Part shown: positions 26,986 to 35,408 of the stretch, one piece after another
Numbering within the stretch: the stretch's first letter is position 1
Layout of the letters: every line of letters begins with the position of its first letter
NCBI RefSeq assembly: GCF_000621665.1
Contig: NZ_KK211327.1
Location: 62,846 to 126,845 of the forward strand
DNA: 64,000 nucleotides
Source: Allorhizobium undicola ORS 992 = ATCC 700741
GTDB lineage: Bacteria; Pseudomonadota; Alphaproteobacteria; Rhizobiales; Rhizobiaceae
Reading direction: 5' to 3'
Program-made: the position numbers and the translations under genes
The notes under the pieces: generated by a model
Seen by the model: the letters and a program-made list of their open reading frames with translations, nothing else
What the model was told of the DNA's origin: nothing
Database searches by the model: none

Positions 26986-28416
26986 ATGCAGCAGGCGGAA
27001 ATCGGACTGATCGGTCTTGGCGTCATGGGCTCGAACCTGGCGCTCAACATCGCCGAGAAAGGCAACCGAATCGCGGTTTTCAACCGGACCCCGGCACGCA
27101 CGAAGGAATTTGTCGCCGAGGCTGGCGCGCTTGCGGAAAACATCATCGGTTGCGAAACCATCGAGGAATTCGTGGCTGCCATCCGGCCGCCGCGCCCGAT
27201 CATCATCATGATCAAGGCGGGCGACGCCGTTGACCAGCAGATGGAACAGTTGAAGCCGCTGCTGGAAGCCAATGACATTCTGATCGATGCGGGCAATACC
27301 AATTTCCGCGACACGATCCGCCGTTTCGACAGCCTGAAGGATACCGGCCTGACCTTTATCGGCATGGGCGTTTCCGGCGGCGAGGAGGGCGCGCGCCACG
27401 GCCCGTCGATCATGGTGGGCGGCACCGAGGAAAGCTGGAAGCGGGTGGAAAAGGTGCTGACCTCCATTTCCGCCAAGTTCAACGGCGATCCCTGCGTGGC
27501 CTGGCTTGGCACGGATGGCGCGGGCCACTTCGTCAAGACCATTCATAACGGCATCGAATATGCCGACATGCAGATGATTTCCGAAATCTACGGCATTCTG
27601 CGCGATGGTCTGGGCATGAGCGCGCGGGAAATCGGCGAGGTCTTCGGGCAGTGGAATAAGGGCCGGTTGAATTCCTACCTCATTGAAATTTCCGAAACCG
27701 TACTGAAGGCCGACGACCCCATCACCGGCAATGCCATGGTGGACATGATCGTCGATGCAGCGGGCCAGAAGGGTACGGGCAAGTGGTCGGCCATCGAGGC
27801 GCAGAATATGGGCGTTGCGGCAACCGGCATCGAAGCCGCCGTGGCCGGGCGCGTGCTGTCTTCCCAAAAGGCCGAGCGTGTTGCGGCAGAAGCAATTTTC
27901 GGCCTGCCCGCACCGGCTGAAAAGCCGCATGACGGCATGGGCTTTCTGGCCGATCTCGAAAATGCCCTGCTGGCCGCCAAGATTGCCGCCTATGCTCAGG
28001 GCTTTGCCGTCATGGCGGCGGCATCCAAGGAAAATGGCTGGGATCTGCCCATGCCGACCATTGCCCGTATCTGGCGGGCGGGTTGCATCATCCGCTCGCA
28101 GTTCCTCGATGAGATCACGTCTGCCTTTACCAAGCAGCCCGACGTGGCAAACCTCATCGTCACGCCTGCCTTCTCGCAAATGGTGAAGGACACGGATGCG
28201 TCCCTGCGCCGCGTCGTTTCCTATGCCGCACTTTCGGGTATTGCTGCCCCGGCGCTTTCCTCGGCACTTGCCTATTTCGATAGCTATCGCCGTGCGCGGG
28301 GCACCGCCAACCTCATCCAGGCGCAGCGTGATTTCTTCGGCGCGCACGGGTTCGATCGCGTGGATGGCAAGGAATATCACCACGGTCCGTGGGGTTCCGG
28401 CGCATCTATCTATTAA
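26986..28416 (+). CDS. gnd: 6-phosphogluconate dehydrogenase
   Basis: The NADP-dependent oxidative decarboxylase of the pentose phosphate pathway, giving ribulose 5-phosphate and CO2. At 476 residues it is the long, standard form. The Rossmann site is IGLIGLGVMGSNLALNIAEK, the substrate motif is GMGVSGGEEGARHGPSIMVG, the catalytic Lys-Asn is in GHFVKTIHNGIEYADMQ, and the C-terminal region carries FFGAHGFDRVDG. The ATG at 26986 has GTGGAG upstream; earlier in-frame starts look non-coding. A strong terminator follows. Confidence 0.95.
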   Translation: MQQAEIGLIGLGVMGSNLALNIAEKGNRIAVFNRTPARTKEFVAEAGALAENIIGCETIEEFVAAIRPPRPIIIMIKAGDAVDQQMEQLKPLLEANDILIDAGNTNFRDTIRRFDSLKDTGLTFIGMGVSGGEEGARHGPSIMVGGTEESWKRVEKVLTSISAKFNGDPCVAWLGTDGAGHFVKTIHNGIEYADMQMISEIYGILRDGLGMSAREIGEVFGQWNKGRLNSYLIEISETVLKADDPITGNAMVDMIVDAAGQKGTGKWSAIEAQNMGVAATGIEAAVAGRVLSSQKAERVAAEAIFGLPAPAEKPHDGMGFLADLENALLAAKIAAYAQGFAVMAAASKENGWDLPMPTIARIWRAGCIIRSQFLDEITSAFTKQPDVANLIVTPAFSQMVKDTDASLRRVVSYAALSGIAAPALSSALAYFDSYRRARGTANLIQAQRDFFGAHGFDRVDGKEYHHGPWGSGASIY

Positions 28417-28482
28417 AGCATTTGCAGGGAAAGTGAAAAAGCTCAGCCTCGGTTACGCGAAGGCTGAATGGCTCGTAAAAAG

Positions 28483-28511
28483 AAAGGGTCGCCGCAACGG
28501 CGGCCCTTTTT
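28483..28511. terminator. Bidirectional terminator between gnd and 28520-29359
   Basis: AAAGGG-T-CGCCG (28483-28494) pairs with CGGCG-G-CCCTTT (28498-28509) with a three-base loop, flanked by A- and T-rich runs on both sides. It serves convergent gnd and the minus-strand gene. Confidence 0.85.
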
Positions 28512-28519
28512 CCCAATCT

Positions 28520-29359
28520 TCATTCCCCCCGATCGAAGACCAGTGTCGCATTGGGGCTCTTGTCGGTGTAGCCGACAACCTTGCACCCTTCGCGGACCGG
28601 CGCCTTGCCGCTCAAGCGCAATTGAAGTGAGCCATTGTCATTGCCGCTGACAAAATAGGGGGCGGGGTCGCAACCCTGCTTGAACGTGTAGGCAATCCCC
28701 GAAATCCATTCATTCGCGACGCTCCAGCCGCGAAACAGCACCGTTTCGGGCTTGATGGACCCGGCAATCGATGGTTTTGGCTCGGAATAGACGATGATGT
28801 GCTGCTTCTGATGGAAAAACATCAGCGAGCCGTTATGTCCCATTATCTCGCCGTAACGCTCCGGCGTTTCGAAGCGGGGGCCGGGCGCAACGTCCTTGTA
28901 TGGCCAACCCATGGGGCAGAGCGTGAGCCACATCGTGCCAAATTCGCGCCCGCGCTCGGCATTGGACATGCCCACACGTTTGCCGGTCTCGACATCTTTC
29001 ACGCCGAGATAACCTTCAAACAGGTGGTTTTCGGTCTCCGGGCCATCGAACCGGTAATGTTTTCCCTCTGTCCAGAGATCGCCGGTTTCACAGTCGGCGC
29101 GTGCTTCATGGACGGTGTCGTCCACGATGTGCGTAGCCGCGCAGTTTGCGTCATTCGGGTGCCAGCTGCCGCACCAACTCTTCACGGATTGCGGCGTGAT
29201 CTTTGCCCGCATCGTGGAATTTTTGCCGCCATAATCGGAAAACTCGTAAATGATGGGTGCCACGGCTTTTGAGTTCCATGGGAATTCATCGCCGACCGGC
29301 GGCGGCGGGAGCGAAGGAATGGCAGACGCGGCGAGAATTGCATAAGCGAGAAATGACAT
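28520..29359 (-). CDS. Predicted secreted protein of unknown function
   Basis: A 279-residue protein with a short hydrophobic N terminus (MSFLAYAILAASAIPSLPPP) that could be a signal peptide. The mature part has six Cys, including WCGSWHPNDANC, ARADC and TLCPMGWP, suggesting periplasmic disulfides. No catalytic motif is recognised. The Shine-Dalgarno sequence before the ATG at 29359 is weak. It converges with gnd. Confidence 0.6.
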   Translation of the reverse strand: MSFLAYAILAASAIPSLPPPPVGDEFPWNSKAVAPIIYEFSDYGGKNSTMRAKITPQSVKSWCGSWHPNDANCAATHIVDDTVHEARADCETGDLWTEGKHYRFDGPETENHLFEGYLGVKDVETGKRVGMSNAERGREFGTMWLTLCPMGWPYKDVAPGPRFETPERYGEIMGHNGSLMFFHQKQHIIVYSEPKPSIAGSIKPETVLFRGWSVANEWISGIAYTFKQGCDPAPYFVSGNDNGSLQLRLSGKAPVREGCKVVGYTDKSPNATLVFDRGE

Positions 29360-29563
29360 TCATGTACCGATATGATTTTGATGCCCCTGACAGGCTGACG
29401 AGAATGGTGTTTCTTTCGCGCTGGTTGAAAAAATATTCCAATCGCGCAATCTGATATGTCTCCCGAACGTATTACTATTTTCGAAATGGTGGACGTTATG
29501 CGGAAGCTATGGATAACAGATTTTATCTATGGAAGCGCGCAGCAACTGAGGCGGGCAATATGG

Positions 29564-30589
29564 TCAGGCCTCAGACGACCAGACCGGCCGGGAGATGCTT
29601 TGCAGCTTTTCAGCGCTCACGCCTTCAATGCTGGCGATCACGGCGCTTGCCAGTTCCCGTCCGGCTTCACGGAAGTCTTCCGTGGCGGCAATCAGGTCCG
29701 GCACGATCCAGTTGAGAATAGGCACGGACTGCTTGGATACGAGATCGACATCCGTTCCGACCTTCATGCCTGCCGCTTCGATGCCGGCATTGATGGCAAT
29801 GGTCGTGCTGGAGGCAGAGGAAATGATGGCGTCCGGAGCGTCGGCGGCGCGCATCATCTGCTGCACGGCGTGTTTTACCTCCTCGAGAGATGCGTCGATA
29901 TTGATGGCGAGCGGAACCTCGTTCAGCCCATGGGCGCGCAAGCCATGGATGAAGCCGTCTCTGGTGTGGCGGTAATAGGTCAGTTTTTCCGGTGGGGCGA
30001 GGAGGGCAATACGCTTGCGTCCCCGCCTGGCCAGCCGCTCCACGGCCTCGCGGGCAAAGGCCTCGTTGTCGTAGTCATGATAGGGGTGGGCAATGCCGCA
30101 GGCCGTGCGGCCATGCGTGGCAAAGGGCATTTTGCGTTCCGCCAGAAGCCGCACGCGCGGGTCGTCCGGCTCGGTGCGCGAAATAATGACGCCATCCGCC
30201 GAGCCGGTTTCCAGAATATACTGCACCGGCAGCATCGGGTCCTTGCTATGGGCATGAGGCGTCACCACCACATGGTAGGGCGTGCCTGACAGAACCTCGG
30301 AAATGCCGAAGATGATCTGACTGCTGAAACCCATGATTTCTTCATCGATGCTCAGCACCAGCGCGATCACGTTGGTCTTGCCGGTTCTCAGCCGCACACC
30401 GGCGCGGTTGGGCTGGTAGCCCACCTGCCGCGCCACCATGCGCACCCGCTCCTTGGTGTCTGCGCCAATGTCAGGCGCGTCCTTCAATGCGCGCGACACC
30501 GTGGTAATGCCAAGCCCGGTCATGAAGGCAATGGTTTTGAGGGTAGGGCGCTCGCGTGGAGCCGAAGCGGGCTTCAGGTCGTCATCCAT
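29564..30589 (-). CDS. LacI-family transcription regulator of the beta-hexoside locus
   Basis: A 341-residue regulator. The N-terminal DNA-binding domain (about residues 15-65) has LKTIAFMTGLGITTVSRALK, then the hinge region VGYQPNRAGVRLRTGKTN. The rest is a periplasmic-binding-protein-like sugar sensor with GIITRTEPDD-type (here DGVIISRTEPDD) and HDYDNEAFAREAVERL segments. It lies divergently upstream of the sugar ABC transporter operon. Two near-identical palindromes at 30681 and 30955 are its probable operators; one is 92 bases from its own start, so autoregulation is possible. The effector is unknown, presumably a beta-mannoside or its breakdown product. Confidence 0.9.
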   Translation of the reverse strand: MDDDLKPASAPRERPTLKTIAFMTGLGITTVSRALKDAPDIGADTKERVRMVARQVGYQPNRAGVRLRTGKTNVIALVLSIDEEIMGFSSQIIFGISEVLSGTPYHVVVTPHAHSKDPMLPVQYILETGSADGVIISRTEPDDPRVRLLAERKMPFATHGRTACGIAHPYHDYDNEAFAREAVERLARRGRKRIALLAPPEKLTYYRHTRDGFIHGLRAHGLNEVPLAINIDASLEEVKHAVQQMMRAADAPDAIISSASSTTIAINAGIEAAGMKVGTDVDLVSKQSVPILNWIVPDLIAATEDFREAGRELASAVIASIEGVSAEKLQSISRPVWSSEA

Positions 30590-30680
30590 GGCGGTTTCCG
30601 AAACAACAGATCATGTCTTAGCGCGGCCCCGAAACGGGAGCAAGCGCGAGGGAGATTGGATGGGCGCATTATCCGTGCGA

Positions 30681-30694
30681 CTGAAACGTTTTAG
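30681..30694. promoter_or_regulatory. LacI-type operator O1
   Basis: CTGAAACGTTTTAG is a near-perfect palindrome around the central CG typical of LacI/GalR operators. It differs from O2 (30955) at only two positions. Confidence 0.65.
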
Positions 30695-30954
30695 ATAATG
30701 ATGTCACGAGTTGGATTTTTCTTCCATCCAAAAGATTTCCGAGGCGCACAATCGGCCTTGTGCATTGCGGCGATCTAACTGGGTGTTGAGATGATAATAT
30801 CCTGTAATTCAGGCAATAAGTCGGAATTTGCAGCGCAATATTAGAAAAGACAGAAAAAAATTCCGGCCACATCGTCAACCTGCTACAGGCAATATCATTA
30901 CCGATTGCTGAAAATCGGAGGTTGCGCGGCTGGAAATCTTGCCGTAGGTTTCAT

Positions 30955-30968
30955 CTGCAACGTTTCAG
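30955..30968. promoter_or_regulatory. LacI-type operator O2, in the leader of the ABC operon
   Basis: CTGCAACGTTTCAG is palindromic with one mismatch pair. It ends 16 bases before the binding-protein ATG, directly ahead of the Shine-Dalgarno sequence, so bound repressor would block transcription through the leader. Confidence 0.65.
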
Positions 30969-30984
30969 TGAGGGAGGAGACTCA

Positions 30985-32220
30985 ATGAAGATCCGGTGCA
31001 TCGCGGCTGCATTTGCGGCCAGCGTCGCCATGCCTTTCGGTGCGGCCAGCGCGACAGATCTCGAAGTAACACACTGGTGGACCTCCGGAGGAGAGGCTGC
31101 CGCCGTGAAGGAGATGGCCAAGGCCTTCGATGCCACTGGCAACAGGTGGGTGGATGGCGCGATTGCCGGTTCCGGCGGCACCGCCCGCCCCATCATGATA
31201 AGCCGCATTACCGGCGGCGATCCCATGGGGGCCACGCAATTCAACCACGGACGTCAGGCGCAGGAGCTGGTGGAAGCAGGCCTGATGCGCGATCTTACCG
31301 ATCTTGCGACCAAGGAAAAATGGAAAGACATCATCAAGCCCTCCAGCCTGCTGGATAGCTGCACCATCGACGGCAAGATCTATTGCGCGCCGGTCAATAT
31401 CCATAGCTGGCAGTGGCTGTGGCTTTCCAATGCAGCCTTCGCCAAGGCCGGTATTGCCGTTCCGAAGGACTGGAACGAGTTTGTCGCGGCAGCACCAGCC
31501 CTGCAAAAGGCAGGCATCCAGCCGCTTGCGGTGGGTGGCCAGCCCTGGCAGACCAGTGGTCTGGTCGATGTGCTGATGCTGTCTTTGGGCGGCAAGGATC
31601 TTTACATGAAGGTCTATCAGGACAAGGACGCCAAGGTTGCCGCCGGGCCGGAGATGGCGAAGATCTTCAAGGCTGCCGATGATGCGCGCAATCTGGCCAA
31701 GGGCTCCAATGTGCAGGACTGGAACCAGGCGACCAACATGGTCATAACCGGCAAGGCGGCTGGCCAGATCATGGGTGACTGGGCGCAGGGCGAGTTCCAG
31801 CTTGCCGGACAAACGGCTGGCAAGGACTATAGCTGCCTGCCGGGGCTTGGCCTGAACGACTATATCACCACGGGCGGCGATGCCTTCTATTTCCCGCTGT
31901 TGAAGGACAAGGAAAAGGCCAAGGCGCAGGAAGTTCTCGCCTCCACCATCGTCAGCCCCAAGGCGCAGGTGGCCTTCAATCTCAAGAAGGGGTCCCTGCC
32001 GGTGCGCGGTGACGTGGATCTTGCCACTGCCAATGACTGCATGAAAAAGGGCCTTGCCATCGTGGCAAAGGGCAATGCGCTGATCAGCACCGACCAGTTG
32101 CTCTCTGCCGATACGCAGAAGCAGAAGGAAGATCTCTTCTCGCAATTCTTCGCCAATCCGTCGATGACGCCGGATGCAGCGCAAAAGCGTTTTGTCGAGA
32201 TCATCAGCAGCGCCGATTAG
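30985..32220 (+). CDS. Sugar ABC transporter substrate-binding protein
   Basis: A 411-residue periplasmic binding protein of the CUT1 (family 1) type. The signal peptide is MKIRCIAAAFAASVAMPFGA followed by ASAT, and the mature protein starts with DLEVTHWWTSGGEAAAVKEM. Features such as QWLWLSNAAFAKAGI and MGDWAQGEFQLAG are typical of glucose/mannose or oligosaccharide binders. It delivers sugar to the permeases encoded downstream. The ATG at 30985 follows GAGGGAGGAG; the frame extends upstream to 30922 but without a signal sequence. The 231-bp gap to the first permease gene holds repeats and a hairpin that could keep binding-protein levels above permease levels. Confidence 0.92.
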   Translation: MKIRCIAAAFAASVAMPFGAASATDLEVTHWWTSGGEAAAVKEMAKAFDATGNRWVDGAIAGSGGTARPIMISRITGGDPMGATQFNHGRQAQELVEAGLMRDLTDLATKEKWKDIIKPSSLLDSCTIDGKIYCAPVNIHSWQWLWLSNAAFAKAGIAVPKDWNEFVAAAPALQKAGIQPLAVGGQPWQTSGLVDVLMLSLGGKDLYMKVYQDKDAKVAAGPEMAKIFKAADDARNLAKGSNVQDWNQATNMVITGKAAGQIMGDWAQGEFQLAGQTAGKDYSCLPGLGLNDYITTGGDAFYFPLLKDKEKAKAQEVLASTIVSPKAQVAFNLKKGSLPVRGDVDLATANDCMKKGLAIVAKGNALISTDQLLSADTQKQKEDLFSQFFANPSMTPDAAQKRFVEIISSAD

Positions 32221-32355
32221 AGCATAATCCGATCGAAAAGCGCTCTACTGCATAATTCCTCAAACCGGAATCGATTTAAGGTGAAAATTATGCAGCCGAT
32301 TTAAAGTGTTACAGCGTCCTTTGTGCGTTTGATAAAACGCACGGCGCTGTAAGGT
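32219..32355. repeat. Composite three-hairpin repeat, copy A
   Basis: It contains AGAGCATAATCCGATC at 32219, a 48-bp palindrome starting CTGCATAATTCC (32251) and ending AATTATGCAG, and a hairpin around GCGTTTGATAAAACGC (32329-32344) ending GGCGCTGTA. The same modules recur in a different order at 39889-40036, over 100 bases nearly identical. It lies between genes of one operon. Confidence 0.8.
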
Positions 32356-32378
32356 TCTCACGTCGGAATAATTGCGCC

Positions 32379-32402
32379 TGCGGCAGGTTTCGGCCTGCCG
32401 CA
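32379..32402 (+). terminator. Hairpin before the first permease gene
   Basis: TGCGGCAGG (32379-32387) pairs perfectly with CCTGCCGCA (32394-32402) around a six-base loop. No U tract follows at once, so it is more likely an mRNA-stabilising or attenuating stem than a full terminator. Confidence 0.5.
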
Positions 32403-32451
32403 CGGGGACCCTTTGAAAAAAATCATGCTGTTGCGATGTAAGGAGGCCTTC

Positions 32452-33354
32452 ATGGCGGCTCCGGGCCGAACCGGCAGACCCAATCGATTGTTTCGCAATC
32501 TGAATGCAAAGATTGCATCCATTCCCATGATCCTGATTGCCCTTGTGGTGTTTCTCGGCGGCAGTGTCTGGACGGTGGTTTATTCCTTCACCAATTCGAA
32601 ATTGCTGCCCCGGCTGAATTTCATCGGCCTTGACCAGTATGATCGGCTATGGGGATCGGACCGCTGGGTAGTGTCCATCCAAAATCTGGCGATCTACGGC
32701 ATTTTGTCGCTGATTTTCAGCCTTGTCATCGGCTTCGTGCTGGCGGCGCTGATGGATCAGAAGATCCGTTTCGAGAATGTGTTTCGCACGATTTTTCTCT
32801 ATCCCTTTGCCCTGTCCTTCATCGTCACCGGGCTGGTCTGGCAATGGCTGCTCAATCCGGAATTCGGCGTGCAGTCGGTCGTGCGCTCGCTTGGCTTTGC
32901 GGATTTCACCTTCGATCCGCTCTATAATCCCTGCATCGTCATTTACGGCATATTGATTGCCGGTCTCTGGCAGGGCACGGGGCTTGTCATGTGCCTCATG
33001 CTGGCGGGCCTGCGCGGCATAGACGAAGACATCTGGAAGGCGGCCCGCGTCGATGGCATCCCCATGTGGCGCACCTATGTTTTCATCATCATTCCCATGA
33101 TGCGCCCGGTCTTCATCACCACGCTGGTCATCATTGCGAGCGGCATCGTCAAGGTCTACGACCTGGTGGTGGCGCAGACCAGCGGCGGCCCCGGCATCGC
33201 CTCGGAAGTGCCTGCAAAATATGTCTATGACTACATGTTTCAGGCGCAAAATCTGGGGCAAGGCTTTGCCGCTTCCACCATGATGCTGCTGACCGTAGCG
33301 ATCATCATCATCCCCTGGGCCTATCTGGAATTTGGAGGGAAAAAGCGTGGCTGA
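32452..33354 (+). CDS. Sugar ABC transporter permease, MalF type
   Basis: A 300-residue inner-membrane permease with about six membrane segments, beginning IASIPMILIALVVFLGGSVW. The EAA loop interacting with the ATPase is EDIWKAARVDGIPMWRTYVF. The ATG at 32452 has a strong AAGGAGG six bases upstream; an in-frame start at 32413 lacks one. Its last eight bases overlap the next gene, as in tightly coupled permease pairs. Confidence 0.92.
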   Translation: MAAPGRTGRPNRLFRNLNAKIASIPMILIALVVFLGGSVWTVVYSFTNSKLLPRLNFIGLDQYDRLWGSDRWVVSIQNLAIYGILSLIFSLVIGFVLAALMDQKIRFENVFRTIFLYPFALSFIVTGLVWQWLLNPEFGVQSVVRSLGFADFTFDPLYNPCIVIYGILIAGLWQGTGLVMCLMLAGLRGIDEDIWKAARVDGIPMWRTYVFIIIPMMRPVFITTLVIIASGIVKVYDLVVAQTSGGPGIASEVPAKYVYDYMFQAQNLGQGFAASTMMLLTVAIIIIPWAYLEFGGKKRG

Positions 33355-34291
33355 TCACTCCACACTCAATGCTGTTGCCGCGGGCATCGACCCCGCGAAA
33401 TCCCGGCTGGGGGAAGGCCCGAGCGGGCGCAAGCCGAAACCTCTTCTGTCCCGGCGCAATATCGTTCTTTACGGCCTGTTGTTCGTGGCCGCCGCCTATT
33501 ACCTGTTGCCGCTTTACGTGATGGTCGTCACCTCGCTCAAGGGTATGCCGGAAATCCGCATGGGCAATATTTTTTCACCGCCGATGGAAATCACCTTCGA
33601 GCCCTGGGTAAAGGCTTGGGCGCAGGCCTGCACCGGCCTCAACTGCGATGGGCTTTCGCGGGGGTTCTGGAACTCCGTTCGCATTCTCGTGCCATCGGTG
33701 CTGGTGTCCATCGTCATCGCCTCCGTCAGCGGCTATGCGCTGGCCAACTGGCGGTTCAAGGGTGCGGAACTGTTCTTTTCCATCCTCGTCATCGGCGCCT
33801 TCATTCCCTATCAGGTGATGATCTATCCCATTGTCATTCTGCTGCGGGAGATCGGTCTTTACGGCTCGCTCTCGGGACTGGTGATCGTTCACACCATTTT
33901 CGGAATGCCCATCCTGACGCTGCTGTTCCGCAATTATTTTGCATCCCTGCCGGAGGAATTGTTCAAGGCGGCACGCATCGACGGGGCAGGCTTCTGGCAG
34001 ATTTATGTCCGGATCATGCTGCCCATGTCGCTGCCGATCTTCGTGGTGGCAATGATCTTGCAGGTAACGGGTATCTGGAACGACTTCCTGTTCGGCGTGG
34101 TGTTCACCCGGCCCGATACCTACCCCATGACGGTGCAGCTCAACAATATTGTCAATTCCGTGCAGGGGGTGAAGGAATATAACGTCAACATGGCGGCCAC
34201 CATCCTGACCGGCGCCGTTCCCCTCATCGTCTATTTCATTTCCGGGCGTCTTTTCGTCCGCGGCATCGCTGCCGGTGCAGTGAAGGGATAA
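33347..34291 (+). CDS. Sugar ABC transporter permease, MalG type
   Basis: A 314-residue permease and partner of the preceding protein. After a hydrophilic 45-residue N terminus it has about six membrane segments. The EAA loop is PEELFKAARIDGAGFWQIYV. The GTG at 33347 follows GGAGGG by eight bases; translation from a TTG at 33332 is less likely. The ATPase gene begins three bases after the stop. Confidence 0.91.
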   Translation: MADHSTLNAVAAGIDPAKSRLGEGPSGRKPKPLLSRRNIVLYGLLFVAAAYYLLPLYVMVVTSLKGMPEIRMGNIFSPPMEITFEPWVKAWAQACTGLNCDGLSRGFWNSVRILVPSVLVSIVIASVSGYALANWRFKGAELFFSILVIGAFIPYQVMIYPIVILLREIGLYGSLSGLVIVHTIFGMPILTLLFRNYFASLPEELFKAARIDGAGFWQIYVRIMLPMSLPIFVVAMILQVTGIWNDFLFGVVFTRPDTYPMTVQLNNIVNSVQGVKEYNVNMAATILTGAVPLIVYFISGRLFVRGIAAGAVKG

Positions 34292-34294
34292 TCC

Positions 34295-35386
34295 ATGACT
34301 ATGAGCGTCTCCATTCGCGATCTTTCCCTGAGCTTCGGCGCCGTCACGGTGCTGAAAGACCTCAATCTCGATATTCACGACGGCGAATTTCTGGTGCTGC
34401 TCGGCTCGTCGGGCTGCGGCAAGTCCACGCTGCTCAATTGCATTGCCGGGCTGCTGGATGTGTCGGAAGGGCAGATTTTCATCAAGGGCCGCAATGTCAC
34501 CTGGGAAGAGCCCAAGGATCGTGGCATCGGCATGGTGTTCCAGTCCTATGCGCTCTATCCGCAGATGACGGTGGAAAAGAACCTGTGCTTTGGTCTTGAG
34601 GTGGCCAAGGTGCCGAAGGCAGATATTGAAAGGCGTGTGGCGCGGGCCGCCGAAATTTTGCAGATAGGCCCGCTTCTCAAGCGCAAGCCCGCCGCCCTTT
34701 CCGGTGGCCAGCGCCAGCGTGTGGCAATCGGCCGGGCGCTGGTGCGTGATGTCGATGTGTTTCTCTTCGACGAGCCGCTGTCCAATCTCGATGCCAAGCT
34801 GCGTTCGGAGCTTCGCGTGGAAATCAAGCGGCTGCACCAGTCGCTGAAAAATACGATGATCTATGTGACGCATGACCAGATCGAAGCACTGACACTGGCC
34901 GACCGTATCGCCATCATGAAGGGCGGCGTGATCCAGCAGCTTGCCGATCCGATGACGATCTATAACCGCCCGAAAAACCTTTTCGTCGCGGGCTTCATCG
35001 GTTCGCCGTCGATGAACTTCTTCAAGGGTGAGGTGGCGGAGCGGGGCGGCAGGCTTTCTTTTGTCAGCGGTGGGCATGAGTTTTCACTGGAAGGTTATGC
35101 CGCCCAAAGCCCGCTTGTTGCCGGTCAGAAGGTGGTGCTTGGCGTGCGCCCGGAACATATCGCCGTCGATGGCGATATTGCGCCGGGGCAGGAGGCGCAT
35201 GAGGCCGTGGTGGACATTGAAGAGCCGATGGGTGCCGATAATCTGCTGTGGCTGAAGCTTGCCGGGCAGGTGGTATCCGTCCGTATTGCCGGAACCCGAC
35301 GCCATGCACCGGGAAGCAGGCTTCGCCTTGCCTTCGACATGTCCGTTGCCTCGCTTTTCGATGCGCAGACGGAAGAGCGGATCTGA
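34295..35386 (+). CDS. Sugar ABC transporter ATP-binding protein, UgpC/MsmK type
   Basis: A 363-residue ATPase that energises the importer. Walker A is GSSGCGKST, the signature is LSGGQRQRVAIGRAL, and Walker B is DVFLFDEPLSNLDAKL, with the switch His in YVTHDQIEALTL. The C-terminal 130 residues form the TOBE/MalK regulatory domain (LGVRPEHIAVDGD). Start ATG 34295 or 34301. It completes binding protein, two permeases and ATPase, a full CUT1 system. Confidence 0.93.
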   Translation: MTMSVSIRDLSLSFGAVTVLKDLNLDIHDGEFLVLLGSSGCGKSTLLNCIAGLLDVSEGQIFIKGRNVTWEEPKDRGIGMVFQSYALYPQMTVEKNLCFGLEVAKVPKADIERRVARAAEILQIGPLLKRKPAALSGGQRQRVAIGRALVRDVDVFLFDEPLSNLDAKLRSELRVEIKRLHQSLKNTMIYVTHDQIEALTLADRIAIMKGGVIQQLADPMTIYNRPKNLFVAGFIGSPSMNFFKGEVAERGGRLSFVSGGHEFSLEGYAAQSPLVAGQKVVLGVRPEHIAVDGDIAPGQEAHEAVVDIEEPMGADNLLWLKLAGQVVSVRIAGTRRHAPGSRLRLAFDMSVASLFDAQTEERI

Positions 35387-35408
35387 AACGCGAGAAGGAG
35401 CCAGCCCC

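Larger units (their letters stand above)
30590..30984. other. Divergent control region of the hexoside locus
   Basis: 395 bases between the regulator and the binding-protein gene. It holds operator-like palindromes at both ends (listed separately), an AT-rich stretch at 30780-30860 suited to promoters, and GAGGGAGGAG (30969-30978) as the Shine-Dalgarno region of the binding-protein gene. No gene is seen. Confidence 0.6.
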
